A DNA stretch of 8,743 nucleotides from an uncultured Phycisphaerales bacterium (GTDB taxonomy: Bacteria; Planctomycetota; Phycisphaerae; Phycisphaerales; SM1A02): positions 1 to 8,743 of the forward strand of contig CAMPIL010000144.1 in NCBI GenBank assembly GCA_946886375.1, written 5' to 3'. This document shows, in pieces, positions 1 through 5,558 of the stretch (positions are counted from its first letter, which is position 1; every line of letters starts with the position of its first letter). Position numbers and translations under genes: made by a program. The notes below the pieces were generated by a model. The model was not told the origin of the DNA. It saw only the letters and a list, made by a program, of their open reading frames with translations, and searched no databases.

Positions 1-210
1 GTTAGAGCGAGCTCAATCGAGTGAAGCGGCTGATCGCTGCCGCGCAGGTTCATTCGCCATTCCTGCGCACGGCGAGAGACGGTATTTCAGCGCCTGTGCG
101 TCCCGGCTGGGTTCCCGCCTCGGAATGTGCGGGAACGACGCGGCCGCGACATGCGCATTGCAACCGCTCTCGCGTCACGTGGACCCTGCGATCCAACTCG
201 GCGGTAGTTT

Positions 211-232
211 CCTTTTTACCCAAAAAGGTAAA
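211..232. repeat. Two mutually exclusive small hairpins
   Basis: CCTTTTT (211-217) pairs perfectly with AAAAAGG (222-228) around ACCC. The overlapping TTTACC (215-220) pairs perfectly with GGTAAA (227-232) around CAAAAA. Only one can form at a time. On the minus strand this lies about 150 nt downstream of the Doc stop codon. The stems are AT-rich, so a strong terminator is unlikely. The function is unknown. Confidence 0.45.
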
Positions 233-273
233 TAAGACGCATGGCCGTCGCGGCGCGTTGAGTGCGAGTTGCC

Positions 274-327
274 CGTGTCTCGCGTGTCTTGCGTGTCTCG
301 CCCTGCCCCGCCCTGAGACGCCCTGCC
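274..327. repeat. Compound short tandem repeats (9-mer, then 10-mer)
   Basis: Three copies of the 9-mer CGTGTCTYG (274-282, 283-291, 292-300) run directly into about 2.7 copies of a 10-mer beginning CCCTG (301-310, 311-320, 321-327; CCCTGCCCCG, CCCTGAGACG, CCCTGCC). This looks like a replication-slippage product in non-coding DNA. Confidence 0.6.
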
Positions 328-340
328 ACACCAAGGTGTG
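327..340. repeat. Inverted repeat just downstream of doc
   Basis: CACACC (327-332), AA, GGTGTG (335-340) is a perfect inverted repeat, 38 nt beyond the Doc stop on the minus strand. It could form the stem of a transcript 3' end. No T-tract follows on either strand, so I do not call it an intrinsic terminator. Confidence 0.35.
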
Positions 341-378
341 AGGCTCGCGCGGCGCGGAGACCGTGTGTTGTTGTTCAA

Positions 379-792
379 TCAGCGAGAACTGTCGGCTTGC
401 GGCCGAACCTGCGCGCGGAAGAAGTCCGCCACGCCGGCCTTGGCGCATTCGCCGCGCGCGACCGCGAGGATGAGTTCTTCATATTGGGATTCATCACAGG
501 CAAGCGAGTAGCCGTTGAGGTCCAGAAAGACGCCTGCCGCATAGGCGGCGATGCGCTTGTTGCCATCGACAAAGGCATGATTCATCGCCAGGTGATAGAC
601 GTACGCCGCCGCCATCTCCGCGATGTCCGCGTGCAGGTACTCACCGCCATAGGTGGACTTTGGCTGAGCCACCGCGGATTCAAGCAACCCGCGATCGCGA
701 ATGCCGGCGTCACCGCCATACTCGCGAATGGCATCGGCGTGCAGCTCAAGGACCTGCTCGATATTCAGGAATCGAATAGGCCGCTGAGTCAC
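379..792 (-). CDS. doc: Doc (death-on-curing) family toxin of a type II toxin-antitoxin system
   Basis: A 137-residue Fic/Doc-fold protein and the toxin of the two-gene module with the antitoxin upstream. The Doc signature HAFVDGNKR is at residues 72-80, matching the family pattern HxFxD/N-G/A-NKR. The segment GGDAGIRDRGLLESAVAQP (27-45) is the usual N-terminal Doc region. Lys79 replaces the Gly of AMPylating Fic proteins. In phage P1 Doc this change is associated with kinase activity on EF-Tu, which stops translation, so the same target is inferred here. The length fits the family (about 125-140 residues). The start is GTG, read through a GTGA overlap with the antitoxin's TGA, which implies translational coupling. 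The motif is intact, so the toxin should be functional. Confidence 0.93.
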   Translation of the reverse strand: MTQRPIRFLNIEQVLELHADAIREYGGDAGIRDRGLLESAVAQPKSTYGGEYLHADIAEMAAAYVYHLAMNHAFVDGNKRIAAYAAGVFLDLNGYSLACDESQYEELILAVARGECAKAGVADFFRAQVRPQADSSR

Positions 793-1016
793 TCAGCAAG
801 CCTCTTCATCATGCGCCCGAATCTTGATTTGAACCGCGATGCAGCTTGCTGCAGTTCTTCGCGACTGATTTCCTCGCCCTCGGGAAGCACGTGCAGCGCT
901 CGCCCGTCAGTCGTGATGTTCAGCGGCGTGTCCGGCGTGATGTTGAGCAGGTCCATTACGGCCCGATCGATGACGATCGCGTAACTGTTGCCGCACTTGG
1001 TGAGTTTCTTGATCAT
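789..1016 (-). CDS. AbrB/MazE-like antitoxin partner of Doc
   Basis: A 75-residue protein starting MIKKLTKCGNSYAIVIDRAV. The sequence GNSYAIVID followed by a PLNITTDGRALHVLP strand pair (31-45) is typical of swapped-hairpin AbrB/MazE DNA-binding domains. Residues 49-75 are charged and probably helical, and are the likely segment that wraps and blocks Doc. The in-frame ORF extends to 1061, but the internal ATG at 1016 is preferred for two reasons. It has a GGAGG eight nt upstream, and the 1061 ATG lies directly against the -10 box at 1062-1067. As first gene of the operon it is expected to repress its own promoter through the inverted repeat at 1031-1050. Classical Doc is paired with a Phd-fold antitoxin, so this is the AbrB-type variant of the module. 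Confidence 0.88.
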   Translation of the reverse strand: MIKKLTKCGNSYAIVIDRAVMDLLNITPDTPLNITTDGRALHVLPEGEEISREELQQAASRFKSRFGRMMKRLAE

Positions 1017-1024
1017 GGAATGAA

Positions 1025-1029
1025 CCTCC
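1025..1029 (-). promoter_or_regulatory. Shine-Dalgarno site of the antitoxin gene
   Basis: The minus strand reads GGAGG followed by 8 nt and then ATG at 1016. This strong site decides the antitoxin start in favour of 1016 over the upstream in-frame ATG at 1061. Confidence 0.85.
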
Positions 1030-1030
1030 G

Positions 1031-1050
1031 CGTCATACCAGTGTATGACG
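1031..1050. promoter_or_regulatory. Inverted-repeat operator of the toxin-antitoxin operon
   Basis: CGTCATAC (1031-1038) and GTATGACG (1043-1050) are perfect 8-bp arms around CAGT. A further GTATG half-site lies at 1054-1058. The element sits between the predicted -10 box and the antitoxin Shine-Dalgarno, as expected for a site bound by the antitoxin or the antitoxin-toxin complex. It could also form a small hairpin in the mRNA leader. Confidence 0.7.
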
Positions 1051-1061
1051 AGCGTATGCAC

Positions 1062-1090
1062 ATTGTACTATCGAAATTTGGCTCGTGCAA
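1062..1090 (-). promoter_or_regulatory. Sigma70-type promoter of the antitoxin-doc operon
   Basis: On the minus strand TTGCAC (1085-1090) is separated by exactly 17 nt from TACAAT (1062-1067). These differ from consensus TTGACA and TATAAT at two and one positions. Transcription should start near 1055 and give a leader of about 40 nt containing the inverted repeat and Shine-Dalgarno. The -35 box lies only 21 nt past the stop codon of the rhodanese gene. Confidence 0.75.
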
Positions 1091-1111
1091 CTTCAGCCCA
1101 AAACGGAGCGA

Positions 1112-1648
1112 TCAGGTTTTGACCCTGTTCCAAGGCATTTTCGCCAGCATCATCGCCATGCCGCAGGTGTCGGTCAGCCCCGCAAACAACAGGCCGGCAC
1201 CTATGAATCCGCTGAGCAGGAACCACCAGGGTGAGACGAAAAAGCCCAGCAGTGAACCGATCAGGCCCAACGAGCCGGCTGTGATCTGCACCTGCCGCAG
1301 GATGCTGATTGGGGCGGTGGCATCGCGCTCGGTGGGATAGCCCGCTTTCTTCCATGCGTCGAGTCCGCCTTGGAGTTGAATGGCGTTTTCATGTCCGGCG
1401 TCGAGCAGTTGCTGAGCCGCTTTGGTCGACCGACCCCCGCTGCGGCAGTGCAGCACGACCGGCCCCGTGCCCACAGGCGCCGCAGCCGGATCGAACCTCG
1501 ACAGCGGCATCAGTTTCGCCCCGGGAATGCGCTCGCCGGCGTGCTCGGCCGGCTCGCGCACATCGATCAACGTGATGCGACCCGCCTCCAGTTCAGTCTT
1601 GACCTGTGCAGCGGACCAATCCTGAATGCGGTTGACGGTGGTGGCCAT
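1112..1648 (-). CDS. Rhodanese-domain protein with DUF2892-type membrane tail (YgaP-like)
   Basis: A 178-residue protein with an N-terminal rhodanese domain (about 5-105) and a C-terminal membrane part. The persulfide-carrying loop is CRSGGRS at 68-74, with Cys68 as the catalytic residue. LIDVREPAEHAGERIPGA (27-44) and QLQGGLDAWKKAGYP (91-105) are standard rhodanese segments. Residues 123-158 form two hydrophobic helices followed by TDTCGMAMMLAKMPWN, the DUF2892 signature seen in E. coli YgaP. It probably handles sulfane sulfur at the inner membrane face; the physiological acceptor is unknown. The ATG at 1648 is chosen because GGAGGT ends 8 nt upstream. The open frame continues to 1816 only through a repeat-derived Arg/Cys run, which is not credible as protein. 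Its long upstream region carries repeats and palindromes. Confidence 0.92.
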   Translation of the reverse strand: MATTVNRIQDWSAAQVKTELEAGRITLIDVREPAEHAGERIPGAKLMPLSRFDPAAAPVGTGPVVLHCRSGGRSTKAAQQLLDAGHENAIQLQGGLDAWKKAGYPTERDATAPISILRQVQITAGSLGLIGSLLGFFVSPWWFLLSGFIGAGLLFAGLTDTCGMAMMLAKMPWNRVKT

Positions 1649-1656
1649 TGTTGCGG

Positions 1657-1662
1657 ACCTCC
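1657..1662 (-). promoter_or_regulatory. Shine-Dalgarno site of the rhodanese gene
   Basis: GGAGGT on the minus strand, 8 nt before ATG at 1648. It fixes the start at the beginning of the rhodanese domain and excludes the longer frame that reads through the hexanucleotide repeat. Confidence 0.85.
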
Positions 1663-1742
1663 AATGGCAAATGATAGGGGAGAGATCGCCAGGGCGACGA
1701 ATGGCATCGGTAACGGCAACCGCTGCCGCAATCGCACGACAA

Positions 1743-1807
<65 letters not shown>

Positions 1808-1836
1808 GACGCACACGACCGCAGCGGCATGCGCTG

Positions 1837-1870
1837 ACTATTTCAAAATTTGTACAAATTTTGAAATAGT
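1837..1870. repeat. 34-bp perfect AT-rich palindrome
   Basis: The 17-nt arm ACTATTTCAAAATTTGT (1837-1853) is followed immediately by its exact reverse complement (1854-1870), with GTAC at the centre and no spacer. Twenty-eight of the 34 bases are A or T, in strong contrast to the GC-rich surroundings. It lies 77-110 nt past the gpmI stop and about 190 nt upstream of the rhodanese start. It may be an operator, a transcript-end hairpin for gpmI, or a cruciform-forming site. There is no T-tract after it on the minus strand, so a standard intrinsic terminator is not supported. Confidence 0.85.
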
Positions 1871-1946
1871 TTGGCTGTCCGCATCCGCGTTGCAAAGCCA
1901 ACCTGCACCACATCTTCACTTACGCTTGTGAGTCAGCCTGCGGCCG

Positions 1947-3677
1947 TCATGCGCTGACCACGCCCGCGCGCGCCGGCTCAAGCAATGATCGCCCCGTCAT
2001 CTCCGCTGGCACGGCCATTCCCATCATCGTCAGCACAGTGGGGGCGATATCCGCCAGCCGCCCGCCGTGTGGGGGCCGCAGTGACCAGCCGCGATACTTC
2101 TCGCCAACCACGATCAGCGGCACATCGAACACCGTGTGCGCGGTGTAGGGCGCATTGTGAACCGGATCCCACATCTGCTCGGCGTTGCCGTGGTCGGCTG
2201 TGATGACCAGCAATCCGCCTCGCCGCAGCGTCGCATCGACGATGCGGCCCACGCAATTGTCCACGACCTCCACCGCCTTGATTGTCGCATCCAAGTTGCC
2301 GGTATGGCCCACCATGTCGGCGTTCGCGAAGTTGACGATGATCAGCGGCTCGCAGTCGTCGGCGGCCAGTCGGCGCAGCACCGCATCGCATACGCCTGGG
2401 GCGCTCATCTGCGGTTTCTGGTCGTAGGTGGTCACGTCCTTGGGGCTGGCAATCAGTTCGCGGTGCTCGCCGGGGAACGGCTGCTCGCGGTAATCGTTGA
2501 AGAAGAACGTGACGTGCGGGAACTTTTCCGTCTCGGCGCATCGGAACTGCGTCAGGCCCGCATTGCTCACGACCTCGCCAAGGATGTTGGGCATCTGCGG
2601 CGGCTTGTCGAACGCGACGGCGTTGACGGGCAGTCCGGTTTCGTAGCCGCTCATCGTGCAGAAGAACATGTCGCGCAGCGGCGTGTCGCGGTCGAACCCG
2701 CCGACGCCGGGAATGGCGTTGGGAACCTTGTGCCAGCGTTCCTCATTCAGCACAAAGGCCTTGGTGATTTCGCGCGGCCGGTCGCCTCGGAAATTGAAGA
2801 AAATCACCGCATCGCCATCGTTGATCGTCGCGAGGGGCTGTTGGGTTTTTTCATCCGCGATCTGCGTGGGCAAAATGAATTCATCGCCGGTGCGGCTGGG
2901 CTCGGAAGGGTGCTTGTAATACTCCTGCACCGCATCGATGGCGGTGCGCGCGCGGCGGACGTGAAAATCCGCAGGCAGCAGCGGGTGCTTCACCGGCCGG
3001 CCGGTGAGCATCGCGTACGCCTGGGCCACGCGCTCCCAGCGGTTGTCGCGGTCCATTGCGTAATAGCGCCCGCACACGCTGGCGATGCGCGGCCGGTTCG
3101 CGGGGTCCGGATACACGCTGGCCAACTTGTCTTCCAACAATTTGATGAAGATCGGGGCAGTCGTCGGGCCGACATCGCGGCCGTCGGTGATGGCGTGAAT
3201 GAACAGCCGGCGAGGCGGAAAATTCAACCGCTTCGCCAGATCGATCAGCGCGAATAGATGTTCGATGTCGCTGTGCACAAACCCGTTGCTGAGCAGGCCC
3301 AGCAGGTGCATTTTGCCGCCGGACTTGATCGCATGTTCAAACGCGGCCCGGAACGCGCGGTTTTCAAAGAATGCGCCGGTGCGGATGGCGCGCGTGATGC
3401 GCATGAGTTCCTGATCGACGATCCGGCCCGCGCCGATGTTCTGGTGGCCGACTTCGCTGTTGCCCATCGTGCCAGGCGGCAACCCGACATCCTCGCCGCT
3501 GGTGATGACGAGGGTATGGGGCCACTCGCGCATCAGGCGGTCATCGACAGGCGTGTGCGCGAGTTTGATGGCGTTGAAGGCGTCTTGCTCCGGGTGCGGG
3601 TTCTGCCCCCATCCATCGCGGATGATGAGAACCACCGGCAAATCACGATGCGGCAACGTTGACGATCGGGCGTGCAT
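1947..3677 (-). CDS. gpmI: 2,3-bisphosphoglycerate-independent phosphoglycerate mutase
   Basis: Interconverts 3- and 2-phosphoglycerate in cytoplasmic glycolysis and gluconeogenesis, using two Mn2+ and a phosphoserine intermediate. Visible motifs are the metal Asp in RDGWG (Asp21), the catalytic Ser74 in GNSEVGH (72-78), TDGRDVGP (164-171), GRYYAMDRDNRW (203-214), NFRGDR (295-300), FPHVTFFFN (386-394), NADMVGHTG (452-460) and TADHGNAE (493-500). These supply the alkaline-phosphatase-superfamily metal ligands. At 576 residues it is about 60 longer than the usual 510-520. The extra length comes from a short N-terminal extension, loops around 255-290, 310-345 and 360-385, and the tail. NFRGDR replaces the usual NFRADR. 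No Shine-Dalgarno precedes ATG 3677. Instead TACACT lies 9 nt upstream, so the mRNA may be leaderless or nearly so. It is divergent from the gene at 3727, with 49 nt between the starts. Confidence 0.97.
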   Translation of the reverse strand: MHARSSTLPHRDLPVVLIIRDGWGQNPHPEQDAFNAIKLAHTPVDDRLMREWPHTLVITSGEDVGLPPGTMGNSEVGHQNIGAGRIVDQELMRITRAIRTGAFFENRAFRAAFEHAIKSGGKMHLLGLLSNGFVHSDIEHLFALIDLAKRLNFPPRRLFIHAITDGRDVGPTTAPIFIKLLEDKLASVYPDPANRPRIASVCGRYYAMDRDNRWERVAQAYAMLTGRPVKHPLLPADFHVRRARTAIDAVQEYYKHPSEPSRTGDEFILPTQIADEKTQQPLATINDGDAVIFFNFRGDRPREITKAFVLNEERWHKVPNAIPGVGGFDRDTPLRDMFFCTMSGYETGLPVNAVAFDKPPQMPNILGEVVSNAGLTQFRCAETEKFPHVTFFFNDYREQPFPGEHRELIASPKDVTTYDQKPQMSAPGVCDAVLRRLAADDCEPLIIVNFANADMVGHTGNLDATIKAVEVVDNCVGRIVDATLRRGGLLVITADHGNAEQMWDPVHNAPYTAHTVFDVPLIVVGEKYRGWSLRPPHGGRLADIAPTVLTMMGMAVPAEMTGRSLLEPARAGVVSA

Positions 3678-3679
3678 GA

Positions 3680-3730
3680 TGACGTCAGTGTAGCGAGGTC
3701 CCTCTCGCCGTTATCATTGGTTTCCAATGA
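3680..3730. promoter_or_regulatory. Divergent promoter region of gpmI and the zinc-ribbon gene
   Basis: Only 49 nt separate the two start codons. Minus-strand TACACT (3687-3692) lies 9 nt before the gpmI ATG, and plus-strand TATCAT (3712-3717) lies 9 nt before ATG 3727. I find no good -35 boxes. An 8-bp palindrome TGACGTCA (3680-3687) sits at the expected gpmI transcription start. An inverted repeat TCATTGG-TTT-CCAATGA (3714-3730) overlaps the start codon at 3727. These are candidate promoter and operator elements only. Confidence 0.4.
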
Positions 3731-4530
3731 AGCGCCGCGTGCGATGGCTGGTGGTTTTCCTGACGCTGGGCGTGCTGGTCAATCTCGCCGCGGCATGGAG
3801 CCTGGCGTTATGGGGAGGACTGCAGGGCAACCCGCCGGGCAATGCGCTGACGTCGATCAACGGGGCATACATCAGCGATTCGCAGATTTCGTTCCTGACG
3901 ATTAACCGCCGCCTGGGCGGAATGGCTGTGACGTGCATGCCGTTCTGGAGCGCGCATCATGATGGCGGGCCGCGGCCGAAATGGAGCGTTGAAGGCGACT
4001 CGCTGGTGATCAGCTCCGGAACAGAGGGCATAGATGTTCACGCCAACACAGCGGGGGGAACGACAACGTTTCGGCTAGGGGGTCGGTTGCGAGTTGACTT
4101 CGGCCCTGAGCGCACGGTCATGACGCCGGATTCGATCAGTCCGTCGCTGCTGCCGGCATGGAGCGCGGCCTTCCGGAGCGAAAAATCCACGTCCAGTGCT
4201 TCGAAACCGATTTCCATCGACCGCGCCTGGGGCTGGCCGATGCTCGCGATGCGGCACCAGATGCAATCGCCGGACTGGACGTTTCGCAATCCGGTCATAC
4301 GGGGCGGATTCATCGTCCAACCGCTGCCGTTGACCGTTCTGCCGCTGACTTTGATCTGGCCGGGTTTCCTCGTCGATTCGGTCTTCTACGCCGCGGCGCT
4401 ATGGGCAGCGATCCGCGGTCCGATTGAAGTTCGACGCATCGTTCGCAGGCGGCGCAAACTGTGCCCGTGGTGCGGATACCCCATCGGCGCCAGCCCGTTG
4501 TGCACGGAATGTGGAGAGCCGGTTATTTGA
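3727..4530 (+). CDS. Two-TM membrane protein with C-terminal zinc ribbon, function unknown
   Basis: A 267-residue protein with a basic N terminus (MKRRVR) and TM helix at about 7-29. A largely beta-predicted external region follows (30-195), then a second hydrophobic stretch (197-229), a very basic linker (RRIVRRRRK, 237-245) and a four-Cys zinc ribbon at the C terminus (CPWCG 246-250, CTECG 259-263). The positive-inside rule places both tails, including the ribbon, in the cytoplasm and the 165-residue loop outside. I recall this layout, including an AWGWP segment (here 167-171) and CPxCGY...CPECG ending, from many planctomycete proteins of unknown role. The start is set by the signal-anchor. 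It has no Shine-Dalgarno, and TATCAT lies 9 nt upstream. Base composition is like its neighbours. I cannot assign a function. Confidence 0.85.
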   Translation: MKRRVRWLVVFLTLGVLVNLAAAWSLALWGGLQGNPPGNALTSINGAYISDSQISFLTINRRLGGMAVTCMPFWSAHHDGGPRPKWSVEGDSLVISSGTEGIDVHANTAGGTTTFRLGGRLRVDFGPERTVMTPDSISPSLLPAWSAAFRSEKSTSSASKPISIDRAWGWPMLAMRHQMQSPDWTFRNPVIRGGFIVQPLPLTVLPLTLIWPGFLVDSVFYAAALWAAIRGPIEVRRIVRRRRKLCPWCGYPIGASPLCTECGEPVI

Positions 4531-4680
4531 GGAGTGCGAAAAGGCGCGGCGAACGGATGCCCGGGCCTTGATTTCGCCGGGTGCAATGTTCCGCTCCATT
4601 CGCTTGCGCCTCAAGGCTTAGGACTCTCAAGCCACAAACTTCATTCCCACGCCGCTTGGCTCTCGTGCTATCCTCTTGTC
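4531..4680. other. Intergenic region upstream of yggS
   Basis: There are 150 nt between the zinc-ribbon gene and yggS. An imperfect stem TGCCCGG...CCGGGTGCA (about 4558-4586) has one bulged base and no T-tract. The last 40 nt before yggS are pyrimidine-rich and end in TATCCT (4669-4674) 6 nt from the ATG. No -35 box is evident. Confidence 0.4.
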
Positions 4681-5514
4681 ATGGCGACGGTTCCTCGGGA
4701 GAAGTCGAATCAATCTGCGGCGGGGGGAAAGCGGCGCGAGCCGCAGACGCTCAGTGAGCGTTACGCCGCAGTGAAGGAGCGCATCGCCGACGCCGCACGC
4801 CGTGGCGGGCAATCGCCGGACCACATCGTCCTTGTCGCCGTCACCAAGTACGCCTCCATCGACCAGGTGCGGGAACTGATCGAACTGGGTCACGTTGATC
4901 TTGGCGAAAGCCAGATGCAGAATCTCGTGCAGAGGGCGGCGCAGATCGATGAGTTTCTCCAGCGGCATCGCCAATTGGGTGTCGCAAAGGCATCGGCAGT
5001 GCCCAGCAAAGTCCGCTGGCACATGATCGGCCACCTGCAGCGCAACAAGGTGCGCAAGATCATCGATCTGACTCGTCTGATTCACAGCGTCGATTCGCTG
5101 CGGCTGGCGGAGGAAATCCAGGCTGCCGCCACCAAACTCGAAGAGCCGGTGGAAACGCTGGTGCAGGTGAACGTGTCGGGCGAGAAATCCAAATTCGGCG
5201 TCGCGCCTGCGGCGGTCCGCCACCTCATCGATCAAATGGACACGATGCTCAACGTTCGCGTGCGCGGCATGATGTGCATGGCCCCGGCCGTGGACGATCC
5301 CGAACAGGTCCGGCCGATCTTCCGCCGCGCCAAGGAACTGTTTGACGACATCGCCCGCACCGGCGTGACGGGCGACCGGTTCGACATACTTTCAATGGGC
5401 ATGAGCAGCGATTATGAAGTCGCCATCGAATGCGGCGCGAACATGGTGCGCGTCGGCACGGGGATCTTCGGCGAAGGCGGCGGGGATGAACGCGCTGAGG
5501 CGGACGGCGAGTAG
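4681..5514 (+). CDS. yggS: YggS/PLPBP-family pyridoxal phosphate homeostasis protein
   Basis: A 277-residue PLP-binding protein with the fold-type III TIM barrel of the YggS/PROSC family. These proteins bind PLP without known catalysis and buffer cellular vitamin B6 and amino/keto acid pools. The PLP lysine is Lys56 in LVAVTKYAS (51-59). Other family blocks are GHVDLGESQMQNLVQRA (70-86), WHMIGHLQRNK (113-123), HSVDSL (135-140), VQVNVSGEKSKFG (161-173), RGMMCMAP (195-202) and LSMGMSSDYEVAIECGAN (237-254). It is longer than the usual 230 residues because of a 25-residue polar N-terminal extension and an insert at about 94-110. ATG 4681 is used because the upstream frame to 4534 is not family-like. 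There is no Shine-Dalgarno, but TATCCT ends 6 nt before the ATG. It converges with rex across 44 nt. Confidence 0.95.
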   Translation: MATVPREKSNQSAAGGKRREPQTLSERYAAVKERIADAARRGGQSPDHIVLVAVTKYASIDQVRELIELGHVDLGESQMQNLVQRAAQIDEFLQRHRQLGVAKASAVPSKVRWHMIGHLQRNKVRKIIDLTRLIHSVDSLRLAEEIQAAATKLEEPVETLVQVNVSGEKSKFGVAPAAVRHLIDQMDTMLNVRVRGMMCMAPAVDDPEQVRPIFRRAKELFDDIARTGVTGDRFDILSMGMSSDYEVAIECGANMVRVGTGIFGEGGGDERAEADGE

Positions 5515-5537
5515 CGCACCTTCTCGTCTGCGTCTCT

Positions 5538-5554
5538 GCGGCAGATCGTGCCGC
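5538..5554. terminator. Candidate stem-loop between convergent yggS and rex
   Basis: GCGGCA (5538-5543) and TGCCGC (5549-5554) form a 6-bp GC-rich stem with loop GATCG, in the 44-nt gap between the two convergent stop codons. The position suits a bidirectional transcript end. There is no T-tract, so intrinsic termination would be weak. Confidence 0.35.
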
Positions 5555-5558
5555 CGCA

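Larger units (their letters stand above)
1..378. other. Gene-free region with short repeats
   Basis: I see no supportable gene here. The open frames across this stretch give Arg/Ala/Pro-rich translations without recognisable motifs. What can be seen is structural: a 7-bp inverted repeat GCGCAGG/CCTGCGC (42-48 and 62-68, 13-nt loop), two overlapping AT-rich hairpins at 211-232, short tandem repeats at 274-327, and the inverted repeat CACACC-AA-GGTGTG at 327-340. The region lies downstream of the minus-strand Doc gene, so some of these could affect the 3' end of its transcript. The left part may also be the flank of a gene outside the window. Confidence 0.6.

Noticed and set aside
42..68. GCGCAGG/CCTGCGC stem, with GGTTCATTC resembling a tRNA T-loop
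   Set aside because: The loop lacks the required A at position 58, stem bases do not pair as a T-arm, and no acceptor or anticodon arms are found nearby. The stem is kept only as a minor repeat.
262..984. 240-codon plus-strand frame across the toxin-antitoxin module
   Set aside because: Antisense to doc and the antitoxin gene, which have clear family motifs, linked starts and a promoter.
2155..2172. Rex-operator-like half-site TTGTGAA followed by CCGG
   Set aside because: It is inside the gpmI coding sequence (VDPVHNAPY region), and the second half, ATCCCAC, does not match TTCACAA.
2136..3257. 373-codon open frame on the plus strand opposite gpmI
   Set aside because: Antisense to a gene with intact catalytic motifs. 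Its translation is Arg/Val/Ala-rich without recognisable domains, as expected from high GC at third codon positions.
4534..4680. Upstream in-frame extension of YggS
   Set aside because: The translation shows no family similarity and would add 49 residues to an already long protein.
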